DNA of 64,000 nucleotides, from NCBI RefSeq assembly GCF_018130465.1, contig NZ_JAFCKJ010000002.1, forward strand, positions 372,001 to 436,000, read 5' to 3'. Position numbers and translations under genes: made by a program. Shown here one piece after another: positions 9,185 to 18,442 of the stretch. How positions within the stretch are numbered: position 1 is the stretch's first letter; each line of letters starts with the position of its first letter. Source of the DNA: Bradyrhizobium canariense. GTDB taxonomy: Bacteria; Pseudomonadota; Alphaproteobacteria; Rhizobiales; Xanthobacteraceae. The notes under the pieces were generated by a model. The model saw only the letters and a list, made by a program, of their open reading frames with translations. It made no database searches and was not told the origin of the DNA.

Positions 9185-10864
9185 ATGGGCGGAAGCTGGC
9201 GCGATCGGACGACGACGAATTTCGAGTGCCAGAAGATGCCTGCGGTATCGAGCCGCGGCATGGTGGTGAGCAACCATCCGCTGGCCTCCAGCGCGGGCGC
9301 CGAGATGCTGGCGGCCGGCGGCAACGCCGTCGATGCCGCGATCGCGACCCTGTTCGCGCTGACCGTGGTCGAGCCGATGATGGTCGGAATCATCGGCGGC
9401 GGGATGGCACACATAAGGCTTGCCGACGGCAGCCACCGCTTCATCGACGGCCAGAGCACGGTGCCTGCGGCGGTGCGCGACACCAGCTACACCTCGATGC
9501 CGGGTTCGGCGCATGACGTGTTCGACACCGTCGGCAACGAGAACCTCAACGGCCCGAAGGCGGTCGCCACACCGGGCTCGCTGAAGGCCTGGTGCGAGAC
9601 GCTGCACCGGTTCGGCACCATGAGCCTCGCCGACGTCATGCAGCCCGCGATCAAGCACGCCGCGCGCGGCTATACGGTGACGCCGTATCTGCATGAATGC
9701 ATCGGCGAGAGCGCCGCGGAGATGCGCAAGGACAAGCCGATAGCGGCAATCTATTTGCCGAACGGCGAGCCGCTGAAGGTCGGCGAGCGCGTCGTGCAGG
9801 CCGAATATGCCGAGACGCTCCGGTATATCGCGGACCACGGCGAGACCGCGCTCTATGAGGGCCCCCTCGGCGACATCCTCGTCGACTACATGGAGAAGGC
9901 CGGCGGCTTCATCCGCCGCAACGATCTCGTCAGTTACAAGACGGTCGAGCGCCAGCCGATCCGCGCCGACTATCGCGGCTGGACCATCTTTGGTCCGCCG
10001 CCGCCCGCGGCTTCGGGCGTGCATATCGCGCAGATGCTGAACATCCTGGAGGGCTACGACATCGGCGGCCTCGGCTTCGGCACATCAGAGACCATCCACT
10101 ATCTCGCCGAAGTCCTGAAGATCGCCTTCGCCGATCGCGCCGCGGCCAGCGGTGATCCCGACTATGTCGGCGTGCCCGTGGAGAAGCTGACGTCGAAAGC
10201 CTATGCCGAGGAGCGCCGCCGCGCAATTGATCCGGCGCGCGCGCAGGCCTGGGGCGCAGGCGTCTCGCAGCTCGAAGGCGCGCACACCACGCACATGACG
10301 GCGGCAGATTCTTTTGGAAATGTGGTCGCAACCACGCAGACCATCAACAATCTGTTCGGCGCGAAGATCATGATCCCGGGCTTGGGCACCATCGCCAACA
10401 ACTACATGAACCTGTTCGATCCGCGTCCCGGCCACGCGCTGTCGCTTGCGCCTGGAAAGCGCGTCACCACCTCGATGTCGCCGATGATGGCGCTCAATGG
10501 CGGCAAGCTGGGCTATGCGCTCGGGCTGCCCGGCGGAAAACGCATCTTCCCGAGCGCGATGCAGGCGCTGGTCAATCTGATCGACCACGGCATGAGCCTG
10601 CAGGAAGCCGTCGAGGCGCCGCGCGTGTGGACCGAAGGCAACGCGCTCGAGGTCGAGCAGAAGGTGCCGGAGAGTGTGCGCGCGAAGCTTGAGGGCCTCG
10701 GCCACAAGGTGCAGCCCGTTGCGACGGTCGCCGGCGGCATGAATGGCATCGCCTTTCATGACGACGGAAACATGACCGGCGCCGCCTGCTGGCGCGCGGA
10801 TGGGACGCCGGTGGGGATTTCGGGCGGGCTTGCAAAGGCAGGGATTAGATTCAGGCTCGCTTAG
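9185..10864 (+). CDS. ggt: Gamma-glutamyltransferase family protein
   Basis: This 559-residue Ntn-hydrolase cleaves or transfers gamma-glutamyl groups, for example from glutathione. The self-processing nucleophile is Thr368 in AHTTHMTAADSFGNVVA, which would become the N-terminus of the small subunit. The N-terminal MVVSNHPLASSAGAEMLAAG and GGNAVDAAIA and the late PGGKRIFPSAMQ loop are typical. There is no signal peptide, unlike the periplasmic E. coli enzyme, so it is probably cytoplasmic. ATG 9185 has a good ribosome site. It is monocistronic and followed by a palindromic repeat. Substrate is not determined by the sequence; cephalosporin-acylase-like relatives share this fold. Confidence 0.88.
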   Translation: MGGSWRDRTTTNFECQKMPAVSSRGMVVSNHPLASSAGAEMLAAGGNAVDAAIATLFALTVVEPMMVGIIGGGMAHIRLADGSHRFIDGQSTVPAAVRDTSYTSMPGSAHDVFDTVGNENLNGPKAVATPGSLKAWCETLHRFGTMSLADVMQPAIKHAARGYTVTPYLHECIGESAAEMRKDKPIAAIYLPNGEPLKVGERVVQAEYAETLRYIADHGETALYEGPLGDILVDYMEKAGGFIRRNDLVSYKTVERQPIRADYRGWTIFGPPPPAASGVHIAQMLNILEGYDIGGLGFGTSETIHYLAEVLKIAFADRAAASGDPDYVGVPVEKLTSKAYAEERRRAIDPARAQAWGAGVSQLEGAHTTHMTAADSFGNVVATTQTINNLFGAKIMIPGLGTIANNYMNLFDPRPGHALSLAPGKRVTTSMSPMMALNGGKLGYALGLPGGKRIFPSAMQALVNLIDHGMSLQEAVEAPRVWTEGNALEVEQKVPESVRAKLEGLGHKVQPVATVAGGMNGIAFHDDGNMTGAACWRADGTPVGISGGLAKAGIRFRLA

Positions 10865-11005
10865 TCTCGTGCCCCGGACGCAGCGCAGCACGCAGTGATG
10901 CGCTGCTGAGCCGGGGCCTAGAAAACCGCTTGCTCGGCTCTCGGATGGATGGGTCCCGGCTCAGCGGTGCGGCATTTCATGCCGCACCGCGTCCGGGACA
11001 CGAGA
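10865..11005. repeat. Palindromic intergenic repeat
   Basis: The outer arms TCTCGTGCCCCGGACGC (10865-10881) and GCGTCCGGGACACGAGA (10989-11005) pair with one mismatch, with nested pairings inside (AGCCGGGGCC against GGTCCCGGCT; GGTGCGGC against GCCGCACC). It fills the gap between the convergent ggt and the trypsin-fold gene. Confidence 0.85.
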
Positions 11006-11023
11006 GTTGTAATTGTCGCTCGC

Positions 11024-12382
11024 CTACTTCCGCACGCAGATCACGCGCACGACAGCCGTCTTGGCGTCCGTCGACGTGCCGTTCGCGGTGACGGCGTTCG
11101 CCTTCAGGAAATCGCGCACCGTCTCCGCGGAGACCATCACCGCCTGCGACGCCGGCACCGACGTCGCGGGGCCCGCAACCATCGCCGGCTTCAACAGCGC
11201 GATGCCGGCGAACTTGCCGTCGCCGTCGATGGCGGCGCTGCCGGAAAATCCGACCGCCGGCGGCGGTGACAGCGCGGAATCGCCGCCACCGACGGATGCC
11301 AGCGCAGCCTTGAGGCTCGACACACCGGCCGCGCCGCCCTGGCTCTGCGGATCTGCGATACCGATGACATCGATACTCGTCTTCGCCGCGCCGGCGGCGA
11401 GGCTGAACGCCTTCAGGCTGCGAGCGCCGTAGATATGCAGCAGCGCGAGATCGTGCTCCTTGTCCTCGGCGAGACGGTCGGCGCTGCCATAGCCGGCGAT
11501 CGTGATTGCGAGACAAGAATCGGTGACGAGGCGGTCGGTGACGATCGCGCCATCGTCGCTGACGACGAGGCCGGTGCCATATTCGACGGTCTTGCGCGGC
11601 GGCGGCCCGGCCTGTGGTCCCGATGGAAACGCATTGAACGCGCTCGACATCGCGATCACGACCGGCTCGACCGTGTTCTCGGTCGCCTGGTCGTAGAGGA
11701 TCGTCATGATGCGGACCTCGTCGCCCTTGAAGGAGCCGCGGACGTAAAACTTCTTCAGCCCCTGCAATCCCGACAGCACGAAGAAGTCGGGCTTCACCAC
11801 GGTGTAGTCGACCTTGCGAGCGGGCTCTTTCTTCTCCGCTTCAGCGAGCTTTGCGGTGGTCGGGTTCGCCTCCTTGCGGCGGCTGAGCAGCACCTGCACA
11901 GTTCCGGTCGGCGAGGTCCATTTCGAGCCATTGGCGTCGGTCGCCTGCTGCGGCACCAGTTTCGAGGGAATGCCGAGCCGCGCGCCGCTGGTCATCTCCG
12001 TTACAATTTTCCAGCCGACGCTGTCCTGCTTCCGCCGAGCGGTCTCGGCGAGCGCAGCGCGTTCCTGCGGATTGAGCACGCCGGTCGGCTTGCCGCCCTT
12101 GAGCTTCTGGTATTCCTTGATGGCATCGACCATGCGCGCGCTGACGTCGCCGGTGATGGCGCCGTTGTACTGGCCGACCCAGGCGAGGTCGGACTGCAGC
12201 GACAGCCGCTCCGCCTGCGCCATGCCGTCCGCCGTTTCCGACGGCGTCTGCAGGGCGGGCGGCTTGATTGGAACGGTCTGGACCGGCTTCGGCTTGGTGC
12301 CGGGGATCTGCGGTGTCGTCATCTGGGCGTTTGCGGCTGTGGCAGCCGTCAACATCAGTGTTGCCGCAAGCATCGATCTCAT
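11024..12382 (-). CDS. Secreted trypsin-fold protein with PG-binding-like region, catalytic His lost
   Basis: A signal peptide (MRSMLAATLMLTAATAANA) favours this ATG over one 63 bases upstream. A region resembling peptidoglycan-binding domain 1 (SDLAWVGQYNGAITGD...AIKEYQKLKGGKPTGVLN) is followed by a spacer and a C-terminal chymotrypsin/DegP-like barrel. In that barrel GTGLVVSDDGAIVTDRLVTDSC aligns with the usual GYIVTNxHVV region but has Leu where the catalytic His belongs. The Asp (HDLALL) and a Ser (VGFSGSAAID, usually GNSGGP) remain. So it is probably an inactive periplasmic protease-like protein, perhaps a binding or sensing module. It is monocistronic between two palindromic repeats. 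Function unknown. Confidence 0.75.
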   Translation of the reverse strand: MRSMLAATLMLTAATAANAQMTTPQIPGTKPKPVQTVPIKPPALQTPSETADGMAQAERLSLQSDLAWVGQYNGAITGDVSARMVDAIKEYQKLKGGKPTGVLNPQERAALAETARRKQDSVGWKIVTEMTSGARLGIPSKLVPQQATDANGSKWTSPTGTVQVLLSRRKEANPTTAKLAEAEKKEPARKVDYTVVKPDFFVLSGLQGLKKFYVRGSFKGDEVRIMTILYDQATENTVEPVVIAMSSAFNAFPSGPQAGPPPRKTVEYGTGLVVSDDGAIVTDRLVTDSCLAITIAGYGSADRLAEDKEHDLALLHIYGARSLKAFSLAAGAAKTSIDVIGIADPQSQGGAAGVSSLKAALASVGGGDSALSPPPAVGFSGSAAIDGDGKFAGIALLKPAMVAGPATSVPASQAVMVSAETVRDFLKANAVTANGTSTDAKTAVVRVICVRK

Positions 12383-12488
12383 GACAAATCCAGCCAGCCC
12401 ATTGAACGCAATGCCATTGAAGCACATCTCGTTGGTCGCGAACAATCTCGGGGTGGTTCAGGAGCCAATAGCGGCCACGGACGAAGGC

Positions 12489-12595
12489 CCTCATCCTGAG
12501 GAGCGGCCTTAAGGCCGCGTCTCGAAGGATGGCGTCGAGCGATATCGCTGCCTTCATGGTGCGAGACGGCGCTTCGCGCCTCCTCACCACGAGGG
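12489..12595. repeat. Intergenic repeat, family A copy 1
   Basis: This element starts CCTCATCCTGAGGAGC and ends CGCCTCCTCACCACGAGGG, with internal hairpins GCGGCCTTAAGGCCGC and GGCGCTTCGCGCC. It is the reverse-orientation twin of 15465-15568: the outer 35-40 bases on each side match closely and only the centre differs. Confidence 0.85.
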
Positions 12596-12614
12596 GGGAC
12601 CTGGAAGGATAACG

Positions 12615-13418
12615 ATGCTGAGCCCGGATGAACTCGAACGTTATGCCCGCCATATCGTGCTGCGCGATGTCGGTGGTCCCGGCCAGGCTGCGCTGAAGCG
12701 GGCCTCCGTGCTGGTGATCGGCGCCGGCGGGCTCGGCGCGCCCGCTTTGATGTATCTGGCGGCCGCCGGCATCGGTACGCTCGGCGTGGTCGATGACGAT
12801 GTGGTGGCGCTGTCGAACCTCCAGCGCCAGGTCATTCACACCACGCCCGATATCGGCCGGCACAAGGTCGAGAGCGCGGCCGAACGGATCTCGGCGCTCA
12901 ATCCGCATGTCCGCTTCGTCGGCCACGCCACCTGGCTCAACGCCGACAATGCGCTGTCGCTGATCGGCGACTATGACCTCGTGCTCGACGGCTCCGACAA
13001 TTTCTCGACCCGCTATCTGGCCTCGGACGCCTGCTTCTTCGCCAAGAGGCCGCTGATCACGGCGGCGCTCGGCACCTTCGATGGCTCGCTGACCACCATC
13101 CGCGCGCATGAGAAGAACGAGCAGGGCGAATTCAATCCAACCTATCGCTGCCTGTTCCCGGAGGCGCCGCCGCCCGGGACCGTGCCGGCGTGCGCGGAAG
13201 CCGGTGTCATGGGCGCGCTCGCGGGCGTGATGGGCTCGATGATGGCGCTGGAGGCGATCCGCGAGATCGTCGGCTTTGGTGACGGCCTGGTTGGCCGCCT
13301 CCTGATGATCGATGCGCGCGCGATGCGCTTCGAGACGCTGCGTTACGCGCGCGATCCGGCCAATCCGCTCAACGGCGATGGGCCGGTCGTGACCGATTTG
13401 AGCGCCCATCGCACCTGA
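12615..13418 (+). CDS. moeB: MoeB/ThiF-type E1-like adenylyltransferase
   Basis: MoeB/ThiF proteins adenylate the C-terminal Gly-Gly of MoaD or ThiS. The 267 residues show the nucleotide loop VLVIGAGGLGAPALMYLAAAG, the arginine motif NLQRQVIH, LVLDGSDNFSTRYL with the metal-binding Asp, and PACAEAGVMGALAGVMGS. Two of the usual zinc CxxC pairs are degraded: the first is TYRC with a single Cys and the C-terminal pair is replaced by RDPANPLNGDG, so a structural zinc is unlikely. No ThiS or MoaD partner is adjacent. MoeB is the best family name, but ThiF- or sulfur-carrier-specific roles are possible. Confidence 0.88.
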   Translation: MLSPDELERYARHIVLRDVGGPGQAALKRASVLVIGAGGLGAPALMYLAAAGIGTLGVVDDDVVALSNLQRQVIHTTPDIGRHKVESAAERISALNPHVRFVGHATWLNADNALSLIGDYDLVLDGSDNFSTRYLASDACFFAKRPLITAALGTFDGSLTTIRAHEKNEQGEFNPTYRCLFPEAPPPGTVPACAEAGVMGALAGVMGSMMALEAIREIVGFGDGLVGRLLMIDARAMRFETLRYARDPANPLNGDGPVVTDLSAHRT

Positions 13419-13427
13419 TCGCAGATG

Positions 13428-14435
<1,008 letters not shown>

Positions 14436-14513
14436 GATGGCTTTCCTCGAAAAGGCGACTGACTGCGCCGCGTGACGAGGGCAGATATGCGCCGGATCGA
14501 TTAGGCCGATAAG

Positions 14514-14526
14514 CTGGACAATCCAG
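14514..14526. promoter_or_regulatory. Short inverted repeat between AKR and lysR
   Basis: CTGGA-CAA-TCCAG lies in the 116-base divergent spacer, 26 bases before the LysR start. LysR proteins usually bind interrupted palindromes in this position, so this is a candidate operator; the arms are only 5 bp and could be chance. Confidence 0.35.
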
Positions 14527-14551
14527 AATAGGTTGTTCATCATATCGGACA

Positions 14552-15463
14552 ATGGCCGATCCCGATTTGCGCGATCTCGACGCCTTCGTGGCGATCGCCC
14601 GGACCCGAAATTTCCGGCGCGCAGCGCTGGAAATTCGCGTGTCGGTGTCGAGCCTTAGCCAGCGATTGCGGGACCTGGAGGAGCGCCTCGGCGTTCGCCT
14701 GATGAACCGGACCACCCGCAGCGTCGCGTTGACCGAGGCGGGCGAGCTGCTGCTGTCGCGCGTCGCTCCGGCGCTGCGCGAGGTCGGCGATGCTCTCGAC
14801 CAGGTCCGGGGCCTGCGCGATGTGGCTTCGGGGCGCCTGCGCATCAACGCGCCGCCGCCCGCCGTCGATCTCGTGCTGGCGCCGATGATCGGGCCGTTCC
14901 TTCAGGCGCATCCCCAAGTCGACTTCGACATCGTGTCTGAAAGCGGGTTCGTCGACATTGTCAGCGCGGGCTTCGATGCCGGCGTGCGCTATGGCGAACA
15001 TCTCGCGCAGGACATGGTGGCGATCCCGCTGAGCGGACCGCAGAGCTATGTCGTGGTCGCTTCACCTGCTTACGTTGCGCGCCGCGGCAGGCCGAAGCAT
15101 CCGAAGGATCTGCTCGACCATGATTGCATCCGCGCCCGCTACTCGAGCGGTGTCATGCATGATTGGGAATTCGAGAAGTCCGGCCAGATCATGAAAGTCG
15201 ATCCGCCCGCAAAACTGATCTCGACAAACATGGGCCTTGCGATGCGCGCTGCGCTCGACGGCGTCGGCATCTGGGCGACCATCGGTGGCTATGTCCATGA
15301 CGCCGTGAAGTCCGGCGCGCTGGTGAGCTTGATCGAGGATTGGTGCGAGCCGTTTCCCGGACCGTTCCTGTACTATCCGAGCCGGCGCCAGACGCCGCCG
15401 GCGCTGCGCGCTTTCATCGATTTCGTCGCCGACTGGCGCAAGCGCGAAACGTCGCGATCCTAA
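14552..15463 (+). CDS. LysR-family transcriptional regulator
   Basis: This 303-residue LysR-type regulator has an N-terminal winged helix (DLDAFVAIARTRNFRRAALEI, then SSLSQRLRDLEERLGVRLMNRTTRSVALTEAG) and a periplasmic-binding-fold effector domain from about residue 90 (GRLRINAPPPAVDLVLAPMI). The sequence is closest in style to the CrgA/DsdC-like group that governs adjacent oxidoreductases. Its position, divergent from the aldo/keto reductase, suggests that gene is its target. Effector unknown. Confidence 0.93.
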   Translation: MADPDLRDLDAFVAIARTRNFRRAALEIRVSVSSLSQRLRDLEERLGVRLMNRTTRSVALTEAGELLLSRVAPALREVGDALDQVRGLRDVASGRLRINAPPPAVDLVLAPMIGPFLQAHPQVDFDIVSESGFVDIVSAGFDAGVRYGEHLAQDMVAIPLSGPQSYVVVASPAYVARRGRPKHPKDLLDHDCIRARYSSGVMHDWEFEKSGQIMKVDPPAKLISTNMGLAMRAALDGVGIWATIGGYVHDAVKSGALVSLIEDWCEPFPGPFLYYPSRRQTPPALRAFIDFVADWRKRETSRS

Positions 15464-15464
15464 A

Positions 15465-15568
15465 CCCTCATGGTGAGGAGGCGCGAAGCGCCGTCTCGAA
15501 CCATGCAGGCCCGCCCTTCGTCCGCGACCATCCTTCGAGACGCGCGTTCCGCGCTCCTCAGGATGAGG
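15465..15568. repeat. Intergenic repeat, family A copy 2 (inverted)
   Basis: The segment starts CCCTCATGGTGAGGAGGCGC and ends GCTCCTCAGGATGAGG. Read on the minus strand it matches 12489-12595 almost base for base on both flanks, so the two copies are inverted relative to each other around moeB, the aldo/keto reductase and lysR. It sits between convergent lysR and the 2-hydroxyacid dehydrogenase. Confidence 0.85.
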
Positions 15569-15600
15569 CAGGAGAGCTTGTCACGCAGCCGATTGGAAAT

Positions 15601-16602
15601 TCAGAGCATGCTCGGCAGCACGCGATCCGGCGGCTTGTGCGCGTCGAGGAAGGTGCGGATGTTGATGATCACCTTCTCGCCCATCTCGACGCGGCCCTCG
15701 ATCGTGGCCGAGCCCATATGCGGCAGCAGCGTCACCTTGCCGGCCTTGGCGAGCCGCACCAGCTTCGGGTTCACCGCGGGCTCGTGCTCGTAGACGTCGA
15801 GGCCGGCGCCGCCGATCTCGCCGCCTTCGATCAGCTTGATCAGCGTGTCCTCGTCGGTGACCCCGCCGCGCGCGGTGTTGACGATGTAGGCGTCCTTGCG
15901 GATCAGCTTCAGCCGGCGCGCTGACAGCAGATGATAGGTCGCCGGCGTGTGCGGACAGTTCACCGAGATGATGTCCATCCGCGCCAGCATCTGGTCGAGG
16001 CTTTCCCAATAGGTCGCGCCCAGCTCTTCCGCGATCTTCGGCGCCACGGGCCGGCGGTTGTGATAGTGGATCTGCAAGCCGAAGGCGCGGGCGCGGCGTG
16101 CGACCGCCTGGCCGATGCGGCCCATGCCGATGATGCCGAGGCGCTTTCCCCCGATGCGATGACCGAGCATCCAGGTCGGCGACCAGCCGGGCCAGGGTTT
16201 TCCTTCCGTCAGGATCGAGGCGCCTTCGATCATCCGCCGCGGCACGGCGAGGATCAGTGCCATGGTCATGTCGGCGGTGTCTTCGGTCAGAACTTTCGGC
16301 GTGTTGGTGACGGTGATGCCGCGGGCATGCGCGGCCTCGACATCGATGTTGTCGACGCCGTTGCCGAAATTGGCGATCAGGCGGAGCTTGCAGTCGGGCT
16401 GGTTGACGATATCGGCGGAGATGTGATCGGTCACGGTCGGAACCAGCACGTCGGCGGTGCGCGCGGCTTCCGCGATCTGCTCGGCCGACATCGGCGTGTC
16501 GTCGAGATTGATCCGCGCGTCGAACAGTTCGCGCATCCGGGTCTCGATCGAGTCCGGAAGCTTGCGCGTCACCACGACGAGGGGCTTTTTCTTCACCGAC
16601 AT
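15601..16602 (-). CDS. D-2-hydroxyacid dehydrogenase (glyoxylate reductase-like)
   Basis: This 333-residue NAD(P)-dependent D-isomer 2-hydroxyacid dehydrogenase has the Rossmann phrase LGIIGMGRIGQAVARRARAFG, LIANFGNGVDNID, the substrate Arg in VNTARGGVTDEDTL, the Glu in LDVYEHEPAVNP and the general-base His in LLPHMGSAT. This pattern is typical of glyoxylate/hydroxypyruvate reductases (GyaR/GhrB type). No linked pathway genes lie beside it. Cofactor preference cannot be read safely, although HNRRP after beta-2 suggests NADPH. Confidence 0.92.
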   Translation of the reverse strand: MSVKKKPLVVVTRKLPDSIETRMRELFDARINLDDTPMSAEQIAEAARTADVLVPTVTDHISADIVNQPDCKLRLIANFGNGVDNIDVEAAHARGITVTNTPKVLTEDTADMTMALILAVPRRMIEGASILTEGKPWPGWSPTWMLGHRIGGKRLGIIGMGRIGQAVARRARAFGLQIHYHNRRPVAPKIAEELGATYWESLDQMLARMDIISVNCPHTPATYHLLSARRLKLIRKDAYIVNTARGGVTDEDTLIKLIEGGEIGGAGLDVYEHEPAVNPKLVRLAKAGKVTLLPHMGSATIEGRVEMGEKVIINIRTFLDAHKPPDRVLPSML

Positions 16603-16928
16603 GTCCTGCCCTCATGAGGCGTTGCAGGCCGCCTCTGTCGCCAAAGGCCGGCCGTTGAGGCCTCATTAACCCGGTTGTTCGACACTGCAACTGCCGTGTC
16701 GTCCCCGGCGTTTCCTTCAAGCTCTCCCGACATTTCCGGCTGGAAAATCGGGGCAAACCGGTTGTTCAGATGTCCGTCCTCTCTAGCAGAAGGCCGGGCC
16801 AAGACAAGAACCACGGGCAAAGGGCTCGGGAACACCCGCGTGGGGCGGGTCAGGGGCGACGGCGGCGTGGTTTTGGAATTTTGGGGTGAGGGCCCGGCTC
16901 GGCCGGACCTTCGACAGGAGACGGGTTG
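16603..16928. other. Intergenic region, no gene seen
   Basis: These 326 bases separate divergent genes. They contain a direct repeat of CCGGTTGTTC (near 16671 and 16759) and GC-rich short inversions, and end in AGGAG before the SH3-domain gene. No coding frame with good family features and no clear promoter pair was recognised. Confidence 0.4.
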
Positions 16929-17459
16929 ATGGCGTTGGGGCGTTTTTGTTCAGTGATGGCGCTCGTTTGCACCTGGTTGAGTGCTTCGGTCAGCCCCGGG
17001 CATTCGGCAAAGGACAGCACGCCCCAGACCGCCTCGGGCCTCCCGGTGCCGCGCTACGTCAGCCTCAAATCGGATCACGTCAACGTCCGCGCCGGCCCGA
17101 CCAAGGACAATGACGTTGCCTGGGTCTACACCCGCTCCGGCCTGCCGGTCGAAATCACCGCTGAGTTCGAGAACTGGCGCCGGGTGCGCGATTCCGAGGG
17201 CGCCGAGGGCTGGGTCTATCACTCGCTGCTGTCGGGCCGCCGTACCGCTGTCGTCACCATGAAGCACAAGGACGACCTTGCGCCGATCTACGATCGCGCC
17301 GATCCCGACAGCGCCGTTGCGGCCAGGCTCCAGGCCGGCGTCGTCACACAGGTGAAGAAGTGCACTGCAAACTGGTGCCACGTCCTCGGCAACGGCTTTG
17401 ACGGCTGGATCCAGCAGGAGCGCCTCTGGGGCGTCTACTCGGACGAGCAGGTGAACTGA
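16929..17459 (+). CDS. Secreted bacterial SH3-domain protein
   Basis: The protein has 176 residues and a signal peptide (MALGRFCSVMALVCTWLSAS, cleaved near residue 27). Residues 45-100 form an SH3b domain (SDHVNVRAGPTKDNDVAWVY, then LPVEITAEFENWRRVRD and GWVYHSLL), and a second, weaker repeat ends GFDGWIQQERLWGVY. SH3b proteins of this type in alphaproteobacteria are periplasmic and probably bind cell wall or partner proteins. ATG 16929 has AGGAG nine bases upstream; the TTG just before it is less likely. Function unknown. Confidence 0.88.
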   Translation: MALGRFCSVMALVCTWLSASVSPGHSAKDSTPQTASGLPVPRYVSLKSDHVNVRAGPTKDNDVAWVYTRSGLPVEITAEFENWRRVRDSEGAEGWVYHSLLSGRRTAVVTMKHKDDLAPIYDRADPDSAVAARLQAGVVTQVKKCTANWCHVLGNGFDGWIQQERLWGVYSDEQVN

Positions 17460-17485
17460 CGCTCAGGGGCAATCCCGCGCCTCGT

Positions 17486-17570
17486 CGTCATGCCGGGCCT
17501 GTCCCGGGCGTCCATGGACTTTGTACCTGGCCCAAAAACGCGGATGGCCGGGACAAGCCCGGCCATGACG
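17486..17570. repeat. Palindromic repeat (GCCGGGA family)
   Basis: The arms CGTCATGCCGGGCCTGTCCC (from 17486) and GGGACAAGCCCGGCCATGACG (to 17570) pair over about 24 bases with a few mismatches. It lies between convergent genes. Single-hairpin relatives of this element occur at 48268-48290 and 55419-55444. Confidence 0.85.
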
Positions 17571-17596
17571 GTCAAATCAGCAGTTTGGGATAGATC

Positions 17597-18088
17597 TCAG
17601 CGCTTCTTGCGCAGCCGCACGACCATGTCGATGCGGGCGATCTCGTAACCCGCGGGCACCTCCGGCATCTTGGACAGCGCCAGATGCGGATCCTCGATAT
17701 CGACCAGCTCATGGCTGTTCTCGAGGTAGTAGTGATGGTGGGTCGTGACGTTGGTGTCGAAATAGGTCTTGGTGCCGTCGACGCTGACCTGACGGAGCAG
17801 ACCGGCATCGGTGAGCTGGTTCAGCGTGTTGTAGACGGTCGCCAGCGAGACCGGCACCTTGGCCAGGGTCGCTTCTTCGTAGAGCATTTCAGCCGTGAGG
17901 TGACGTGCACCCTTGCCGAACAGGAGCCAGCCCAGCGCCATTCGCTGGCGCGTCGGGCGAAGCCCTGCGGACTGGAGCATTTCGTTGACGTCGTGCCACG
18001 GGCAACCGGTCAAAGCCGGCTGGCGGCCCGACAGAAGGGCCGCAGAATGGACGTCGTCGTCATGGCGGGTGGCGCTGTTTTCAGTCAT
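17597..18088 (-). CDS. irr: Iron response regulator Irr
   Basis: Irr is a Fur-family regulator that accumulates under iron limitation and is destroyed when it meets haem at ferrochelatase. Counting from ATG 18088 the protein has 163 residues, the haem regulatory motif GCPWHDV falls at Cys29 and the HHH cluster at 117-119, all as described for B. japonicum Irr; this settles the start over an upstream in-frame ATG at 18166. The winged helix is LRPTRQRMALGWLLF through SLATVYNTLNQLTDAGL. TTTTGGAA just before the ATG may serve as ribosome site. An Irr-box-like palindrome lies 79 bases upstream, and fabA is divergent. Confidence 0.97.
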   Translation of the reverse strand: MTENSATRHDDDVHSAALLSGRQPALTGCPWHDVNEMLQSAGLRPTRQRMALGWLLFGKGARHLTAEMLYEEATLAKVPVSLATVYNTLNQLTDAGLLRQVSVDGTKTYFDTNVTTHHHYYLENSHELVDIEDPHLALSKMPEVPAGYEIARIDMVVRLRKKR

Positions 18089-18166
18089 TTCCAAAATTCG
18101 GGCACGCGTGGACGCTATCTCTCTGCAATATATGGAGAGGTAGATGCAGATGCAAGTTTCTCGCAA

Positions 18167-18181
18167 CTAGAGTGGTTCTAA
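18167..18181. promoter_or_regulatory. Irr-box (ICE)-like palindrome
   Basis: On the minus strand this reads TTAGAACCACTCTAG, ten of twelve arm bases matching the recalled iron-control-element form TTAGAA-N3-TTCTAA. It lies upstream of irr and in the shared region with fabA. Irr self-regulation or control of fabA is inferred from position and similarity only. Confidence 0.5.
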
Positions 18182-18339
18182 TTAGCGAGGGAACCGGGCC
18201 GGCGCCCCGTCATTTTACCTTCATGAGAGCGCTTTGCTACCCGAAATGGCCTGTGTTAGAGAGCCCGCGGTTCCGCTTAACCGATTTTGGCGCGACCCGG
18301 CATTGAAGGCCGCTCGCTATCCATCCGGGGTCCTTCGGT

Positions 18340-18355
18340 ATTCTCGTCTGAGAAT
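18340..18355. promoter_or_regulatory. Perfect inverted repeat upstream of fabA
   Basis: ATTCTC-GTCT-GAGAAT lies 87 bases before the fabA start in the 354-base irr/fabA spacer. The rest of that spacer shows no gene; a lone TTAGAAC half-site occurs at 18422-18428. The repeat may be an operator or a leader hairpin. Confidence 0.35.
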
Positions 18356-18442
18356 GGCAACAGATGTTGCTTTTCGAACAGGATGGGGCCCATTTTTGCC
18401 GGAAACGCCGCTCAATCGGGGTTAGAACACAAAGGCTTCCGC

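Noticed and set aside
18089-18166. Upstream start of irr adding 26 residues
   Set aside because: The shorter start gives the known 163-residue length and puts the haem motif at Cys29; the extension has no similarity to the family.
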